A program made the translations under genes and the position numbers. From positions 8,428-72,427 of the forward strand of contig PASS01000054.1 in the NCBI GenBank assembly GCA_002712165.1: a stretch of DNA of 64,000 nt, written 5' to 3'. This DNA is from Fidelibacterota bacterium. GTDB taxonomy: Bacteria > Pseudomonadota > Alphaproteobacteria > Rhodospirillales > Rhodospirillaceae. The notes beneath the pieces were generated by a model that was not told where the DNA came from, made no database searches, and saw only the letters and a list, made by a program, of their open reading frames with translations. Shown one piece after another: positions 17,933 through 26,671 of this stretch (the first letter of the stretch is position 1; every line of letters begins with the position of its first letter).

Positions 17933-19081
17933 TTACTGCTCGCTTTGTGCGGTCTGCGGATTGCTACGCTGAATAAATGCCGGCACGGCCTCTATTGAAA
18001 AAGTACTTGAAATCGACAGATTTAAACCTGTTTCAGTGTCCCGGTCGGCATCAGCCAGATTCCGGAATGCGTAATACATGCCGGGAAGGTCCATAGACAG
18101 CATAGCTTCATAGCCGGCGCCACCTTCTGCCTGCGGCACATACAGGGGGGCCCACTTGTGGAAGCCACCTATAATTCCGTTCGCATTTCCGTTTTCTTCT
18201 AGCTTAAGTCGAATGCGGGCGTCCTTAAAACGCATTTCAGGCCAAGCCCAGCGATGACCATTAAGCGAAAGGTCAAAAGCTTCAGTAAGTAAAATACCAT
18301 CCTTGATAGATGCCTTTACCTCATTCGTTGTATCGGGATTACCATCTTCCTCGAACGTCATGTCAGCTTGAACTTCGCTGATAGCGTCCAAAACAACTGG
18401 GCGGGTAGCTTGAGTAACACGAACTAAAACATCGTCATCGTTTCGAGCATTATCGACACCACTTACCTCGATTAACCAAGCTCCCATTTGCGGCTGAACA
18501 GTATTCCATTGGATGCTAGGCCAGGTAGATCTAGTGCCCGGCTCAGCACGCATAATGGCTGTGCAGCCATAGGCCCGAAATAACTGATTATCGACGCCTT
18601 TTTCCCCAGATATTGGATCGACAAAATCGTCATCTGACACAATGCCATCGAGGTTGAATCCGTATCCGACATTGCTAGTCACAGTCTTAATCTTAGGATC
18701 AGGAACAGACGTAGGGTTAGTGTAAGGGCTAACTGGTTTTCCATTCAGACGCCCGCGCATTGCGATGTGGGCATACACGCTATGTGGGAAGTCAGACATG
18801 ATTTGTTCGATCTCATCAGGAGTTTTCCCTGCTTCATCCAGCATTCGCTGAATATTTCCTGCTGCGTCAGGATTTAGTCCTTCGAGGCAATCTTTCTCAG
18901 CAACTTGAGCTGCAACCGAGGGAAAGAACCAGCTGATCACAAATCCATGTGTTTCAGAGGCATAGGCGGGAGCTGACGACATAATAGCCGCGATTGAGAA
19001 GGCTGCTGCCCCAGTTAAAATGCCTAACGAATCCCGACATTGCTTCACGCCACCGGGGGCGCCAAAACTATCCACGAGCAT
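17933..19081 (-). CDS. Secreted protein of unknown family (cassette protein A1)
   Basis: Paralogue of A2 and first gene of the cassette array. Family not recognised. The N-terminus is longer than in A2, with a signal peptide ending near AYASE. It shares the landmark motifs VISWFFPSVAAQV, HIAMRGRLNGKP, GFNLDGIVSDDDF, GVDNQLFRAYGC, TWPSIQWNT, NGHRWAW and MLSMDLPGMYYAF. The two conserved cysteines are EKDC and AYGC. There is no transmembrane anchor after the signal peptide and no haem or lipobox motif. A GGGAGAG ribosome site precedes the ATG. A 9-bp palindrome lies 95-120 bp upstream, in the gap behind moeA, and may control the whole array. Confidence 0.77.
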   Translation of the reverse strand: MLVDSFGAPGGVKQCRDSLGILTGAAAFSIAAIMSSAPAYASETHGFVISWFFPSVAAQVAEKDCLEGLNPDAAGNIQRMLDEAGKTPDEIEQIMSDFPHSVYAHIAMRGRLNGKPVSPYTNPTSVPDPKIKTVTSNVGYGFNLDGIVSDDDFVDPISGEKGVDNQLFRAYGCTAIMRAEPGTRSTWPSIQWNTVQPQMGAWLIEVSGVDNARNDDDVLVRVTQATRPVVLDAISEVQADMTFEEDGNPDTTNEVKASIKDGILLTEAFDLSLNGHRWAWPEMRFKDARIRLKLEENGNANGIIGGFHKWAPLYVPQAEGGAGYEAMLSMDLPGMYYAFRNLADADRDTETGLNLSISSTFSIEAVPAFIQRSNPQTAQSEQ

Positions 19082-19175
19082 GAATTCTCTCCCTCTAGAA
19101 AGTCTATATTTTCTGCCCCATTTGGCAGATTTGTAATTTTAGCACTTCATAGGGCAGGATGCAGCCGAATTTCCG

Positions 19176-19201
19176 GTAACATTTGGTCACTTAAATGTTA
19201 C
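19176..19201. promoter_or_regulatory. 9-bp perfect inverted repeat upstream of the A1-B1-A2-B2 array
   Basis: GTAACATTT and AAATGTTAC are exact reverse complements with an 8-base spacer. The element lies in the 158-bp gap between the end of moeA and A1, which is the only space where a promoter for the array would fit. It has no T-run, so an operator is more likely than a terminator. The regulator is unknown. Confidence 0.5.
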
Positions 19202-19239
19202 AAAGCGTAATATAATTCCCCCGTGCAATTTTCAAGTGC

Positions 19240-20448
19240 TCATGTGAGGGGTATCACGCGCACCGGGGATCCATTACTTAACGCTTCTGCGTGGGGCGCA
19301 TGGCATATAAGGGCATTGGCCTCAGACAGCAGTTTAATCAAGGCACTGTCTTGGTTAGTCAGGCTCGTAACGGTCGGCAAACCACTTTCGCTGCGCTGCA
19401 GCACAGCGCGAATATAGTGCTCGCGATCATTATTGGCTGCTATATCGTTGCTAAGGCGGGCGGTGAGGCTCTCTGGAGCATCACCTGGTAATCCACTTAA
19501 CATTGCTATTGCAGGCCCTAGAAATATTACAGCGCAAACCATAGCTGACACTGGATTACCTGGTAGCCCAAAAAACGGCATGTTCTTTAATGTGCCGTAA
19601 AGCAAGGGCTTGCCTGGGCGCATGGCTATCTTATGAAAGTAAATTTGAAGGCCTTCCTCAATGGCCGCACGTTTGACAAGATCGTGGTCACCGACAGATA
19701 CGCCGCCACTTGATACAAGCATGTCCAACTCACCGGAGCGTTTGATTGCATCACGTAATTTGCTGAGGTTATCTGGCACAATACCGAGGTTGAATGCTTG
19801 GGCGCCTTTAGACTCTATAAAAGCGCATAAGCCTGGTCCGTTAGCAGAAAAGATTTGTCCTTCGGAGATAGTTTCACCAGGTTGCAGAATTTCATTGCCT
19901 GTCGAAAGTACTCCAATTCTGGGGCGTCTATAGACCTTGACCTCAGGTAAATTCATTGCAGCAAGTAGGCCAATATCCCTTGCATTTAACATGTGAGGAT
20001 ATTTTAGTATGGCTTCACCTTTATAAAAATCTTGTGCTCGCGCGCGAATATTTTTTCCTTTTATCAGTGGTCGGTTTATTTGCACTAAGCCGTTTTCTGC
20101 TGTTGTATTTTCTTGAATAACGACAGCATCTGCTGTTTCAGGAACTATAGCTCCCGTGAATATGCGAATACACTCTCCGGAATTCAATTTACCTTTCCAG
20201 GGCTGCCCTGCGGCAGATTCGCCCACAATATTTATTTTGGTTGGTAAACTTACTAAATCAGATGTGCGAATGGCGTAACCATCCATCGCGGCAAGGTCTG
20301 CTGGCGGGTGTGATACGCGCGCAACCGAATTCTCCGCGATCACTCGACCTAAAGCATGGCGTAATTTAATATGCTCAGCCTCGACAGGCTTGATAGTGGA
20401 GTGAACCAGGTGTCGCGCATCGGCTACGGGCAATAAGGTGTCTGCCAT
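19240..20448 (-). CDS. moeA: Molybdopterin molybdenumtransferase MoeA
   Basis: MoeA inserts molybdate into adenylated molybdopterin, the last step of molybdenum cofactor formation. Motifs are AAMDGYAIRTSD near residue 55, SSGGVSVGDHD near residue 240 and FFGLPGNPVSAMV near residue 280. The 402-residue length is normal. It starts 3 bp after moaC, as last gene of the trpGDC-moaC-moeA operon. In many alphaproteobacteria lexA would be next; here the accessory block intervenes. Confidence 0.96.
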   Translation of the reverse strand: MADTLLPVADARHLVHSTIKPVEAEHIKLRHALGRVIAENSVARVSHPPADLAAMDGYAIRTSDLVSLPTKINIVGESAAGQPWKGKLNSGECIRIFTGAIVPETADAVVIQENTTAENGLVQINRPLIKGKNIRARAQDFYKGEAILKYPHMLNARDIGLLAAMNLPEVKVYRRPRIGVLSTGNEILQPGETISEGQIFSANGPGLCAFIESKGAQAFNLGIVPDNLSKLRDAIKRSGELDMLVSSGGVSVGDHDLVKRAAIEEGLQIYFHKIAMRPGKPLLYGTLKNMPFFGLPGNPVSAMVCAVIFLGPAIAMLSGLPGDAPESLTARLSNDIAANNDREHYIRAVLQRSESGLPTVTSLTNQDSALIKLLSEANALICHAPHAEALSNGSPVRVIPLT

Positions 20449-20451
20449 GAT

Positions 20452-20946
20452 TTACTTCTGTGTGAAATCGCCGGATTTGCCGCCAGATTTCTTCGTCAAG
20501 CGTATGTTGGTGACATGCATACTGCGATCGATTGATTTGCACATGTCGTAAACCGTCAGTGCGGCTGCAGAGACTGCCGTCAAAGCTTCCATTTCTACTC
20601 CAGTTTGACCATTTAGCTTACAGGTTGCAGTAATTTGGACTGCACTTGCTTTTTTGTCACAGCTGAGATCAACAGAAACAGAAGATAGGGAGACGTTATG
20701 GCAGAGTGGTATTAATTCTGGGGTCCGCTTTGCAGCCATAATGCCGGCCAATTGAGCAACCGCGAGCACATCGCCTTTTTTCATTTTACATTCGTGTATG
20801 AGGCTGAGCGTTGCTGGTTGCATGTTAACGGAACCTTTAGCTACGGCGACTCGGAAGTTAGGTTCCTTAGATGATACATCAACCATAACGGCATTTCCTG
20901 TGTCATCAAAGTGAGTGAGCTTTGGAGCTCGTTTGGTTTTAGGCAT
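20452..20946 (-). CDS. moaC: Cyclic pyranopterin monophosphate synthase MoaC
   Basis: MoaC converts the MoaA product 3',8-cyclo-GTP to cyclic pyranopterin monophosphate early in molybdenum cofactor synthesis. At 164 residues the length is normal. The conserved active-site segments are [10 protein letters not shown] near residue 78 and [19 protein letters not shown] near residue 120. It overlaps the end of trpC by 8 bp and precedes moeA by 3 bp, so it belongs to the trp-mo operon. Confidence 0.96.
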   Translation of the reverse strand: MPKTKRAPKLTHFDDTGNAVMVDVSSKEPNFRVAVAKGSVNMQPATLSLIHECKMKKGDVLAVAQLAGIMAAKRTPELIPLCHNVSLSSVSVDLSCDKKASAVQITATCKLNGQTGVEMEALTAVSAAALTVYDMCKSIDRSMHVTNIRLTKKSGGKSGDFTQK

Positions 20947-21745
20947 TAGCGTTACCTGCTTTTACAAGCGCACGGGTTGCGGACTCAATGTTCTTCTTGA
21001 TCAGAAGGGATTCGCCAATGAGAAACCTTCGGACCCCTAATGTCGACATACGGTCTAAATCTTCCGAAGTTTTTAAACCACTTTCAGCTACTAACGCGTA
21101 GCCTTCAGGAATGAGTGCCGCCAGCTTCTCTGTTACAGTCAAATCTGTTTGAAGCGTTTTTAAATTACGATTATTAATGCCTATGAGCCTGGATTTTAAT
21201 TTGAAAGCCCTTTCCAGTTCGTATTCGTCGTGGACTTCAATGAGCACGGCCATACCAAAACTTTCTGCGCAACATTCCAACTCAGCAGCCAACTCATTGT
21301 TCAGAGCCGCCATGATCAATAAGATGCAATCTGCTCCGATGGCACGTGATTCAGCAATTTGATAGGGATCAATTATAAAATCCTTGCGTAGTACTGGCAT
21401 TTTTATTGCTGACCTCGCCTGTTGAAGATGAGAATCGTGACCACAAAAATGATCTTCCTCAGTGAGAACACTGAGGCATGCAGCGCCCCCTTTCTCATAA
21501 GCAGCTGCTATGTTGGATGGATTAAAATCTGCACGAATTAGTCCAGCTGATGGAGATGATTTTTTTATTTCGGCTATCAAAGCGTAGTCTCCCACGCTTA
21601 TCTTATTAGATAGTGCTGCCGCAAAATCTCTCACTGGAGAAGTGTGCTTTGCTATCACTTCAACTTTTGAAAGTGGGGCTTTAGATTTCCTTTGCGCGAT
21701 TGTGTTTTTTTTAATCGCGCAGATGTTTGCTAGGACATCACTCAC
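20939..21745 (-). CDS. trpC: Indole-3-glycerol phosphate synthase TrpC
   Basis: TrpC closes the indole ring in tryptophan synthesis. The (beta/alpha)8 barrel signatures are [16 protein letters not shown] near residue 57, [12 protein letters not shown] near residue 90, [14 protein letters not shown] near residue 117 and [10 protein letters not shown] near residue 185. [11 protein letters not shown] and FLIGESLL close the phosphate site. The 268-residue length is that of the monofunctional enzyme, with no TrpF fusion. It overlaps trpD by 4 bp (ATGA). Confidence 0.97.
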   Translation of the reverse strand: MSDVLANICAIKKNTIAQRKSKAPLSKVEVIAKHTSPVRDFAAALSNKISVGDYALIAEIKKSSPSAGLIRADFNPSNIAAAYEKGGAACLSVLTEEDHFCGHDSHLQQARSAIKMPVLRKDFIIDPYQIAESRAIGADCILLIMAALNNELAAELECCAESFGMAVLIEVHDEYELERAFKLKSRLIGINNRNLKTLQTDLTVTEKLAALIPEGYALVAESGLKTSEDLDRMSTLGVRRFLIGESLLIKKNIESATRALVKAGNANA

Positions 21746-22764
21746 GGTTTGCGTCCATGGGAAATTGCTACCAAAGATTCTAATGTTTGTGCAGCCTTAC
21801 CACTCATGATGGCATTGAGAGCCATTTCAGCGCCCTCTCTAATACTGGATACTTTGTCTGCGATAACTAATGCTGCCCCAACATTTAACACTACGATATC
21901 CTGATAAGGTCCACTCCTACCATGCAATAGGCTCTTTAGTGCTGAGGCATTTGTTTTAATGTCACCGCCTTTTAAATCATCAAGCTTAGCCCGCTTTAGG
22001 CCTGCGTCTTCGGGTACAATCTCAAAGGTATTAATACTATTCATATTTAATTCTGCGACGAAAGTCGGGCCCGTAGTAGTGATTTCGTCCAAACCATCGC
22101 AGCCGTGCACAACCCAAGCCCGTTCCGAACCAAGGCGGGCGAGAGTTTCAACCATCGGCACAATCCATTTCTGCGCGAATACGCCAAGAAGTTGCCGATT
22201 TGCGCCTGCAGGATTGGATAGCGGCCCTACGAGGTTGAATATAGTCCTTATTCCCAATTCCTGGCGTACAGGCGCAACATATTTAGCAGCGCTGTGATGA
22301 CGCTGTGCGAATAAGAACCCTATGTTAGCATTACGCAATGCGTTTTCTGTCATCTCTGGTGTAGCGTCAAGATTAACCCCAAGTGCAGCTAAAACATCTG
22401 CAGTACCAGATTTTGAAGACATGGCACGGTTACCGTGTTTAGCAACGGGAACGCCACATGCTGCAGTGACAATTGCTACTGCTGTTGAGATATTAAATGT
22501 ACCAGCACCATCTCCACCTGTACCACATGTGTCTATGGCTCCGGGAGGAGCATCAACCTTTAACGCTTTAGCACGCATGATTCGTGCCGCACCGGTCAAT
22601 TCTGCTATAGTTTCACCACGTACGCTTAAACCCATCAGAAACGCGCTTGCCTGGGTTGGCGTAGCTGTTCCCGACATCAATGATTCAAAGGCGGCCTCAG
22701 CCTCAGTTTCACTGAGACCAGCCCCGTCCGTAATTTTGCGTAGATAGGTTTTAAAATCTGTCAT
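21742..22764 (-). CDS. trpD: Anthranilate phosphoribosyltransferase TrpD
   Basis: TrpD transfers phosphoribose from PRPP to anthranilate. The PRPP-binding loop is DTCGTGGDGAGTFNIST near residue 80, followed by KHGNRAMSSKSGTADVL near residue 108 and NLVGPLSNPAGA near residue 175. The length of 340 residues is normal. The gene overlaps both trpG upstream and trpC downstream by 4 bp, evidence for translational coupling. Confidence 0.97.
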   Translation of the reverse strand: MTDFKTYLRKITDGAGLSETEAEAAFESLMSGTATPTQASAFLMGLSVRGETIAELTGAARIMRAKALKVDAPPGAIDTCGTGGDGAGTFNISTAVAIVTAACGVPVAKHGNRAMSSKSGTADVLAALGVNLDATPEMTENALRNANIGFLFAQRHHSAAKYVAPVRQELGIRTIFNLVGPLSNPAGANRQLLGVFAQKWIVPMVETLARLGSERAWVVHGCDGLDEITTTGPTFVAELNMNSINTFEIVPEDAGLKRAKLDDLKGGDIKTNASALKSLLHGRSGPYQDIVVLNVGAALVIADKVSSIREGAEMALNAIMSGKAAQTLESLVAISHGRKP

Positions 22765-23408
22765 AGGTGGGCGTCAGGTATAGCCTGAATTTGTGATAGG
22801 TATGGAGAGGGAGGCTCTGGTAGCGCATTTAGGCCAGTCGAAATTAGAAAGTTTCTCAAAATCCTATGGCCGTACTGAGATGCTATGCTCTCAGGATGAA
22901 ATTGAACACTAGTGATGGGATAGTTCCGATGCGCTAATCCCATTACAAGTCCTTCTTCAGACTTAGCCGTGATTTCCAGCGTTGATGGTAAATTAACATC
23001 TTCTATCACAAGAGAGTGATAACGTGTGGCTGTGAAAGTATTCGGAACCCCGGTAAACATTGGATGGCCTGTGTGTGATACCCTACTTACTTTTCCATGT
23101 ACTGGTTTGGGTGCGCGCACAACATTACCACCAAAGGCCTGACCTATAGACTGGAGGCCAAGACAGACACCGAAGACAGGGATTATTCCGGCTACAGCCT
23201 TTATCAGTGGAACACATATTCCAGCCCGGTCAGGATCGCAGGGACCGGGCGAAATAAGAATGCCGGCGGGTCTTATTGCTAAAGCGTCATCCACCGAGAT
23301 TTTATCGTTGCGGTGGATTATGACGCTGGCTCCAAGCTCACCCAGAAAATGTGATAGATTATATGTAAAGCTATCGTAATTATCGATCAGCAGATATTGG
23401 GAAGTCAT
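22761..23408 (-). CDS. trpG: Anthranilate synthase component II (glutamine amidotransferase) TrpG
   Basis: TrpG supplies ammonia from glutamine to TrpE. The class I amidotransferase triad is visible: Cys82 in FGVCLGLQSIGQ and the His-x-Glu in SVQFHPESI. The N-terminal LLIDNYDSFTYNL and the ISPGPCDP loop are typical. It may also serve para-aminobenzoate synthesis, as in other bacteria with a single TrpG/PabA. It is the first gene of the minus-strand operon and lies divergently from the yibQ-like gene, so the operon promoter should be in 23409-23568. Confidence 0.96.
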   Translation of the reverse strand: MTSQYLLIDNYDSFTYNLSHFLGELGASVIIHRNDKISVDDALAIRPAGILISPGPCDPDRAGICVPLIKAVAGIIPVFGVCLGLQSIGQAFGGNVVRAPKPVHGKVSRVSHTGHPMFTGVPNTFTATRYHSLVIEDVNLPSTLEITAKSEEGLVMGLAHRNYPITSVQFHPESIASQYGHRILRNFLISTGLNALPEPPSPYLSQIQAIPDAHL

Positions 23409-23568
23409 GAATTTAGCCTTGCCACAAAGAGCAGCCTTGTTTCTTAGAGGGCAACATGCCCCCGGAGGAGGATAGCGTCAAGGAAAGCAATGCTTTCTAT
23501 GATATGCATCAGATGGATTTTTATCTGGTAATGGTTTAGACATCTTGGGCCTTAATGCAGAGCGAAAA

Positions 23569-24669
23569 ATGGTTAATATCGTAAAAAACTTCCCTGCTGG
23601 AGATAAATTAAGAGCGCGGCTTGTGCGCCATATCTTTTTAATAGCTGGAGCATTTGGCCTCATCGGTTTAGGAATTATTATTGGCAAAGAGCTAGACTCT
23701 CTTGCCCAGTACGAGGCAGGGGATGTCGCAAAGGCAATAATCAAATCTGGATCACAAAAACACCGAAAGCTTTTGTTGGAACCGCCGCAATCCACTAATT
23801 CTGCGCATGATAGCGGTGGGGAAGTAATATCAGAAGAAGTCTCGACAGATACTATTGTTACAAATTCAGACGAAGCACGGACTCAGGATTCAGTGAGTAG
23901 GGGCTCAGGGCAGAGCTCCCCCTTGGCTGACTATTCAATGCAAAGTGCGGCCCCAGAGGGGAGCCCTGTCATAGCTATTGTTATCGATGATATGGGTCTT
24001 AACCGAGCGAGATCCATGGAAATTATGAGCCTCACGGGTCCGCTTACGGTTTCACTAATGACCTACGCTCGGGGTTTGGATGAATTGTCGCTGACGGCTC
24101 GCAAGGCCGGCCATGAGGTTTTTGCGCACTTACCTATGGAACCTTTTGACTCTTATGAGAATCCAGGACCGGGTGCGTTGTTTACTAATATGGATGAAAG
24201 TACGATCAGGCTACATATTTCTGATAATTTAGATAAGTGGCGAGGCTATGTCGGCATAAATAATCATATGGGAAGCAAATTTACTGAGGATGCGACGCTC
24301 ATGCTGCTAGTTATGGAAGAGCTCAAAGCGCGTGGCTTGATGTGGCTCGATTCAAAGACTACTGCTGACAGTGCAGGAAAAATGGCGGCAGCTTGGGTGG
24401 ATGTACCCTTTGTAGAGCGAGATGTGTTTCTTGATAACGAGAATAGTGTTTCTGCTATTCTTAATCAGCTGGAGATCCTTGAAGCAACCGCAATATCACG
24501 TGGTTATGCTATTGGTATAGGCCACCCTTACGATTCAACCATTGAAGCCCTTCGGCAATGGTTGCCTACTCTCCACGCTTCTGGGATTTTTCTTGTTCCT
24601 GTAACGGAGGTCCTGAGGCGGAGCCATAAGCCGGTTAAGGAGGTTGGGGCGAGGCAACTGTTGGATTGA
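23569..24669 (+). CDS. Divergent polysaccharide deacetylase family protein (YibQ/DUF610-like)
   Basis: A membrane-anchored periplasmic protein of about 366 residues. One N-terminal transmembrane helix (FLIAGAFGLIGLGIIIG) is followed by a Ser/Thr/Glu-rich linker to about residue 130. The divergent polysaccharide deacetylase domain (PF04748) opens with VIAIVIDDMGLN and continues with EVFAHLPMEPF, INNHMGSKFT and GYAIGIGHPYDSTI. The domain resembles NodB-type carbohydrate esterases; its substrate is unknown. I chose ATG 23569 over the track's TTG 23545 because GAGCG stands before it. It sits with the next gene between trpE and trpG, which are usually adjacent in related bacteria. Confidence 0.88.
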   Translation: MVNIVKNFPAGDKLRARLVRHIFLIAGAFGLIGLGIIIGKELDSLAQYEAGDVAKAIIKSGSQKHRKLLLEPPQSTNSAHDSGGEVISEEVSTDTIVTNSDEARTQDSVSRGSGQSSPLADYSMQSAAPEGSPVIAIVIDDMGLNRARSMEIMSLTGPLTVSLMTYARGLDELSLTARKAGHEVFAHLPMEPFDSYENPGPGALFTNMDESTIRLHISDNLDKWRGYVGINNHMGSKFTEDATLMLLVMEELKARGLMWLDSKTTADSAGKMAAAWVDVPFVERDVFLDNENSVSAILNQLEILEATAISRGYAIGIGHPYDSTIEALRQWLPTLHASGIFLVPVTEVLRRSHKPVKEVGARQLLD

Positions 24670-24738
24670 CGCTCTACAATTGCTTTCATATTCTTCAAAT
24701 TTGTTACACTAATTCGAAACTTTAATGGATTTTACTGA

Positions 24739-25098
24739 ATGAAGAACCTCATTGTCTTGCTACCAACGTTAGTTCTCTTAGTTATTTTATCAGGGCTATC
24801 CTCGGCGCAAGTTTTCGATCGATCATTTATAAATAACATTCCAGATGAGGTTAACGAGCATCAAGCGATATGTGTTGACCGGATTATTGAGGAATGGACT
24901 AGACCTGAGATCGGAGATGAAAACTACACTCGTTTAAATTTGAGTATGGCTTTGAATCGCGTGAACAATAGCCAAAAGGCCATAGTTTTTCGCGGCACAG
25001 TGTTCAACCGTTTTTTGCAGCTTGAACAAGTTGCAACGGTGACTTGTCGGATATCGGACGAGCAACCTTATCTCATTTCGTTTCGTGTAGCGCGTTAA
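24739..25098 (+). CDS. Small secreted protein of unknown function
   Basis: A 119-residue protein that I do not recognise. The signal peptide (about residues 1-23, LIVLLPTLVLLVILSGL then SSAQ) predicts export. The mature part of about 95 residues has two cysteines (in HQAICVD and VTCRIS) that could form one disulphide. Otherwise it is an unremarkable mixed alpha/beta sequence. It lies 69 bp after the YibQ-like gene on the same strand and ends 23 bp before the convergent trpE. The clear signal peptide and an in-frame stop at the right place suggest a real gene, but coding potential was not computed. Confidence 0.65.
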   Translation: MKNLIVLLPTLVLLVILSGLSSAQVFDRSFINNIPDEVNEHQAICVDRIIEEWTRPEIGDENYTRLNLSMALNRVNNSQKAIVFRGTVFNRFLQLEQVATVTCRISDEQPYLISFRVAR

Positions 25099-25121
25099 TT
25101 TATAGACAAAGTGGCAGAAAA

Positions 25122-26630
25122 TTAATCTGTGCTGTTGCCAGAGAAAAGCTTTATAGCTTCTTCAGCTGCTCGAACTAGCGCTTGGGCTTTATTATTACTT
25201 TCCTGGAATTCTGATTCAGGGTCACTGTCAGCGACCACACCCCCTCCAGCTTGGATAATTAATTCACCGTCTTTGACAAGTGCCGTACGTAAAGCAATGC
25301 AGGTATCCATATCGCCATTAGATGAAAGATAGCCAATGGCTCCGGCATAGAATCCACGTCGCTCTTTTTCGAGTTCGTCGATGATCTCCATCGCACGAAC
25401 TTTTGGAGCTCCGGAGACAGTGCCAGCAGGAAATCCAGCCATAAGGGCATCTAACGCATCGTAGGTAGGATCGATTTCACCCTGTACATTGGAAACAATA
25501 TGCATGACATGGCTGTAGTATTCGACGGTCATACGTTCGGTTACCTCTACGGTACCAGTTTTGCAAACGCGCCCGACATCATTTCGTCCAAGGTCTAGGA
25601 GCATAAGGTGTTCAGCGCACTCTTTGGGATCAGCCAACAACTCTTTAGAAAGAGCCTGGTCTTCTGCGATGGTCCTGCCGCGGGGGCGCGTACCTGCAAT
25701 AGGCCGAATAGTGACTTTACTATCACGTAAACGCACGAGTATCTCCGGGCTCGAACCAACTATAGAAAAATCCTGAAGGTTTAAGTGGAATAAAAACGGA
25801 GAAGGATTAAGACGTCTCAAGGATCGATAAAGAGAAAAGGAGGGTAGAGTGAAGGGAAGCCGAAAGCGCTGAGACGGCACGACCTGAAAGATATCGCCTT
25901 CGAGGATATATTCTTTGGCACGCTCAACCATTTTGTAATACCCATCTCTACCAGTATTTGAGGTAGGCTCATCGAATTTAACAAGTGGTGTCGAGGTGTT
26001 GTGAGGTATCGCGCGCTCTAGCGCTGTGACAGCGTTTAAAATTCGGCTTTGAGCAGCAGCATAAGCCACTGTAGTTCTTATCCCCTTTTTTGGATAAATA
26101 GGTGTTACAATAGTTAAAACATCATCGACATTATCGAAGATGACCGTGATGGTGGGCCGCATGAACATGCCTTCAGGAATCCCCAGTGTATCAGGATTCT
26201 TAGAAGGTATATTTTCTACTAGACGAATTGTATCATAGCCCATGAACCCGATGAGGCCTGCAGCCATTGGAGGCATGCCATCAGGTAAGTCAATATGCGA
26301 TTCAGCAATAAGAGCTCGTAAAGACTCTAAGGCAGCCTTGTCATCTTTCTTATAAGTTGGTGAACTTACCTTTATGTCATAGCACAAATCGGCTTGGTTT
26401 CCGTTGCACCGCCAGATCACATCTGGCTCAATAGCTATAAACGAATACCGTCCCCGTACGGACCCACCCTGTACTGATTCAAACAAAGCGGTAAAGGGCC
26501 TTTCCTGTCCGAGTTTGAGCATCGCCGATACAGGGGTATCGACATCCGAAGGCAGCTTACACCACATTACCTGAGACCGGCCTGCATCGTAAGCCGTAGT
26601 AAACTCAGGTTGGTTTGGGAAAATATTCAT
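25122..26630 (-). CDS. trpE: Anthranilate synthase component I TrpE
   Basis: TrpE makes anthranilate from chorismate with ammonia from TrpG. The N-terminal feedback-inhibition region has LFESVQGGSVRGRYSFI. The catalytic chorismate-binding domain has EGDIFQVVPSQRF, FLFHLNLQDFSIVGSSPE, IRPIAGTRPRG, LLDLGRNDVGRV and GFPAGTVSGAPKVRAMEI. The length of 502 residues is normal. It lies 41 bp downstream of ppiD and is probably co-transcribed with it. Its partner trpG is in a separate operon 1.7 kb away, beyond two genes on the opposite strand. Confidence 0.97.
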   Translation of the reverse strand: MNIFPNQPEFTTAYDAGRSQVMWCKLPSDVDTPVSAMLKLGQERPFTALFESVQGGSVRGRYSFIAIEPDVIWRCNGNQADLCYDIKVSSPTYKKDDKAALESLRALIAESHIDLPDGMPPMAAGLIGFMGYDTIRLVENIPSKNPDTLGIPEGMFMRPTITVIFDNVDDVLTIVTPIYPKKGIRTTVAYAAAQSRILNAVTALERAIPHNTSTPLVKFDEPTSNTGRDGYYKMVERAKEYILEGDIFQVVPSQRFRLPFTLPSFSLYRSLRRLNPSPFLFHLNLQDFSIVGSSPEILVRLRDSKVTIRPIAGTRPRGRTIAEDQALSKELLADPKECAEHLMLLDLGRNDVGRVCKTGTVEVTERMTVEYYSHVMHIVSNVQGEIDPTYDALDALMAGFPAGTVSGAPKVRAMEIIDELEKERRGFYAGAIGYLSSNGDMDTCIALRTALVKDGELIIQAGGGVVADSDPESEFQESNNKAQALVRAAEEAIKLFSGNSTD

Positions 26631-26671
26631 AAGTTAGCTTTCGTGCAGCGCAAATATAACGCTGCAGCGCA

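Larger units (their letters stand above)
14019..19081 (-). repeat. Tandem duplication of a two-gene secreted-protein cassette (A1-B1-A2-B2)
   Basis: Read on the minus strand, four genes form two copies of the same pair: A1 (17933-19081), B1 (16648-17931), A2 (15439-16536), B2 (14019-15413 or 15434). A and B nearly touch in both copies (1 bp and 4 bp if B2 starts at 15434). The two copies are 111 bp apart. A1 and A2 are aligned over their full length: in the stretch from GFNLDG to IQWNT I count 41 identities in 54 residues. B1 and B2 align over three repeat units and both end PLHWRVAPP. The copies have diverged substantially, so the duplication is old. Confidence 0.9.

Noticed and set aside
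14019-19081. c-type cytochrome function for the A and B proteins
   Set aside because: No CxxCH haem motif in any of the four proteins; the cysteine pairs are C-x3-C followed by TWxP.
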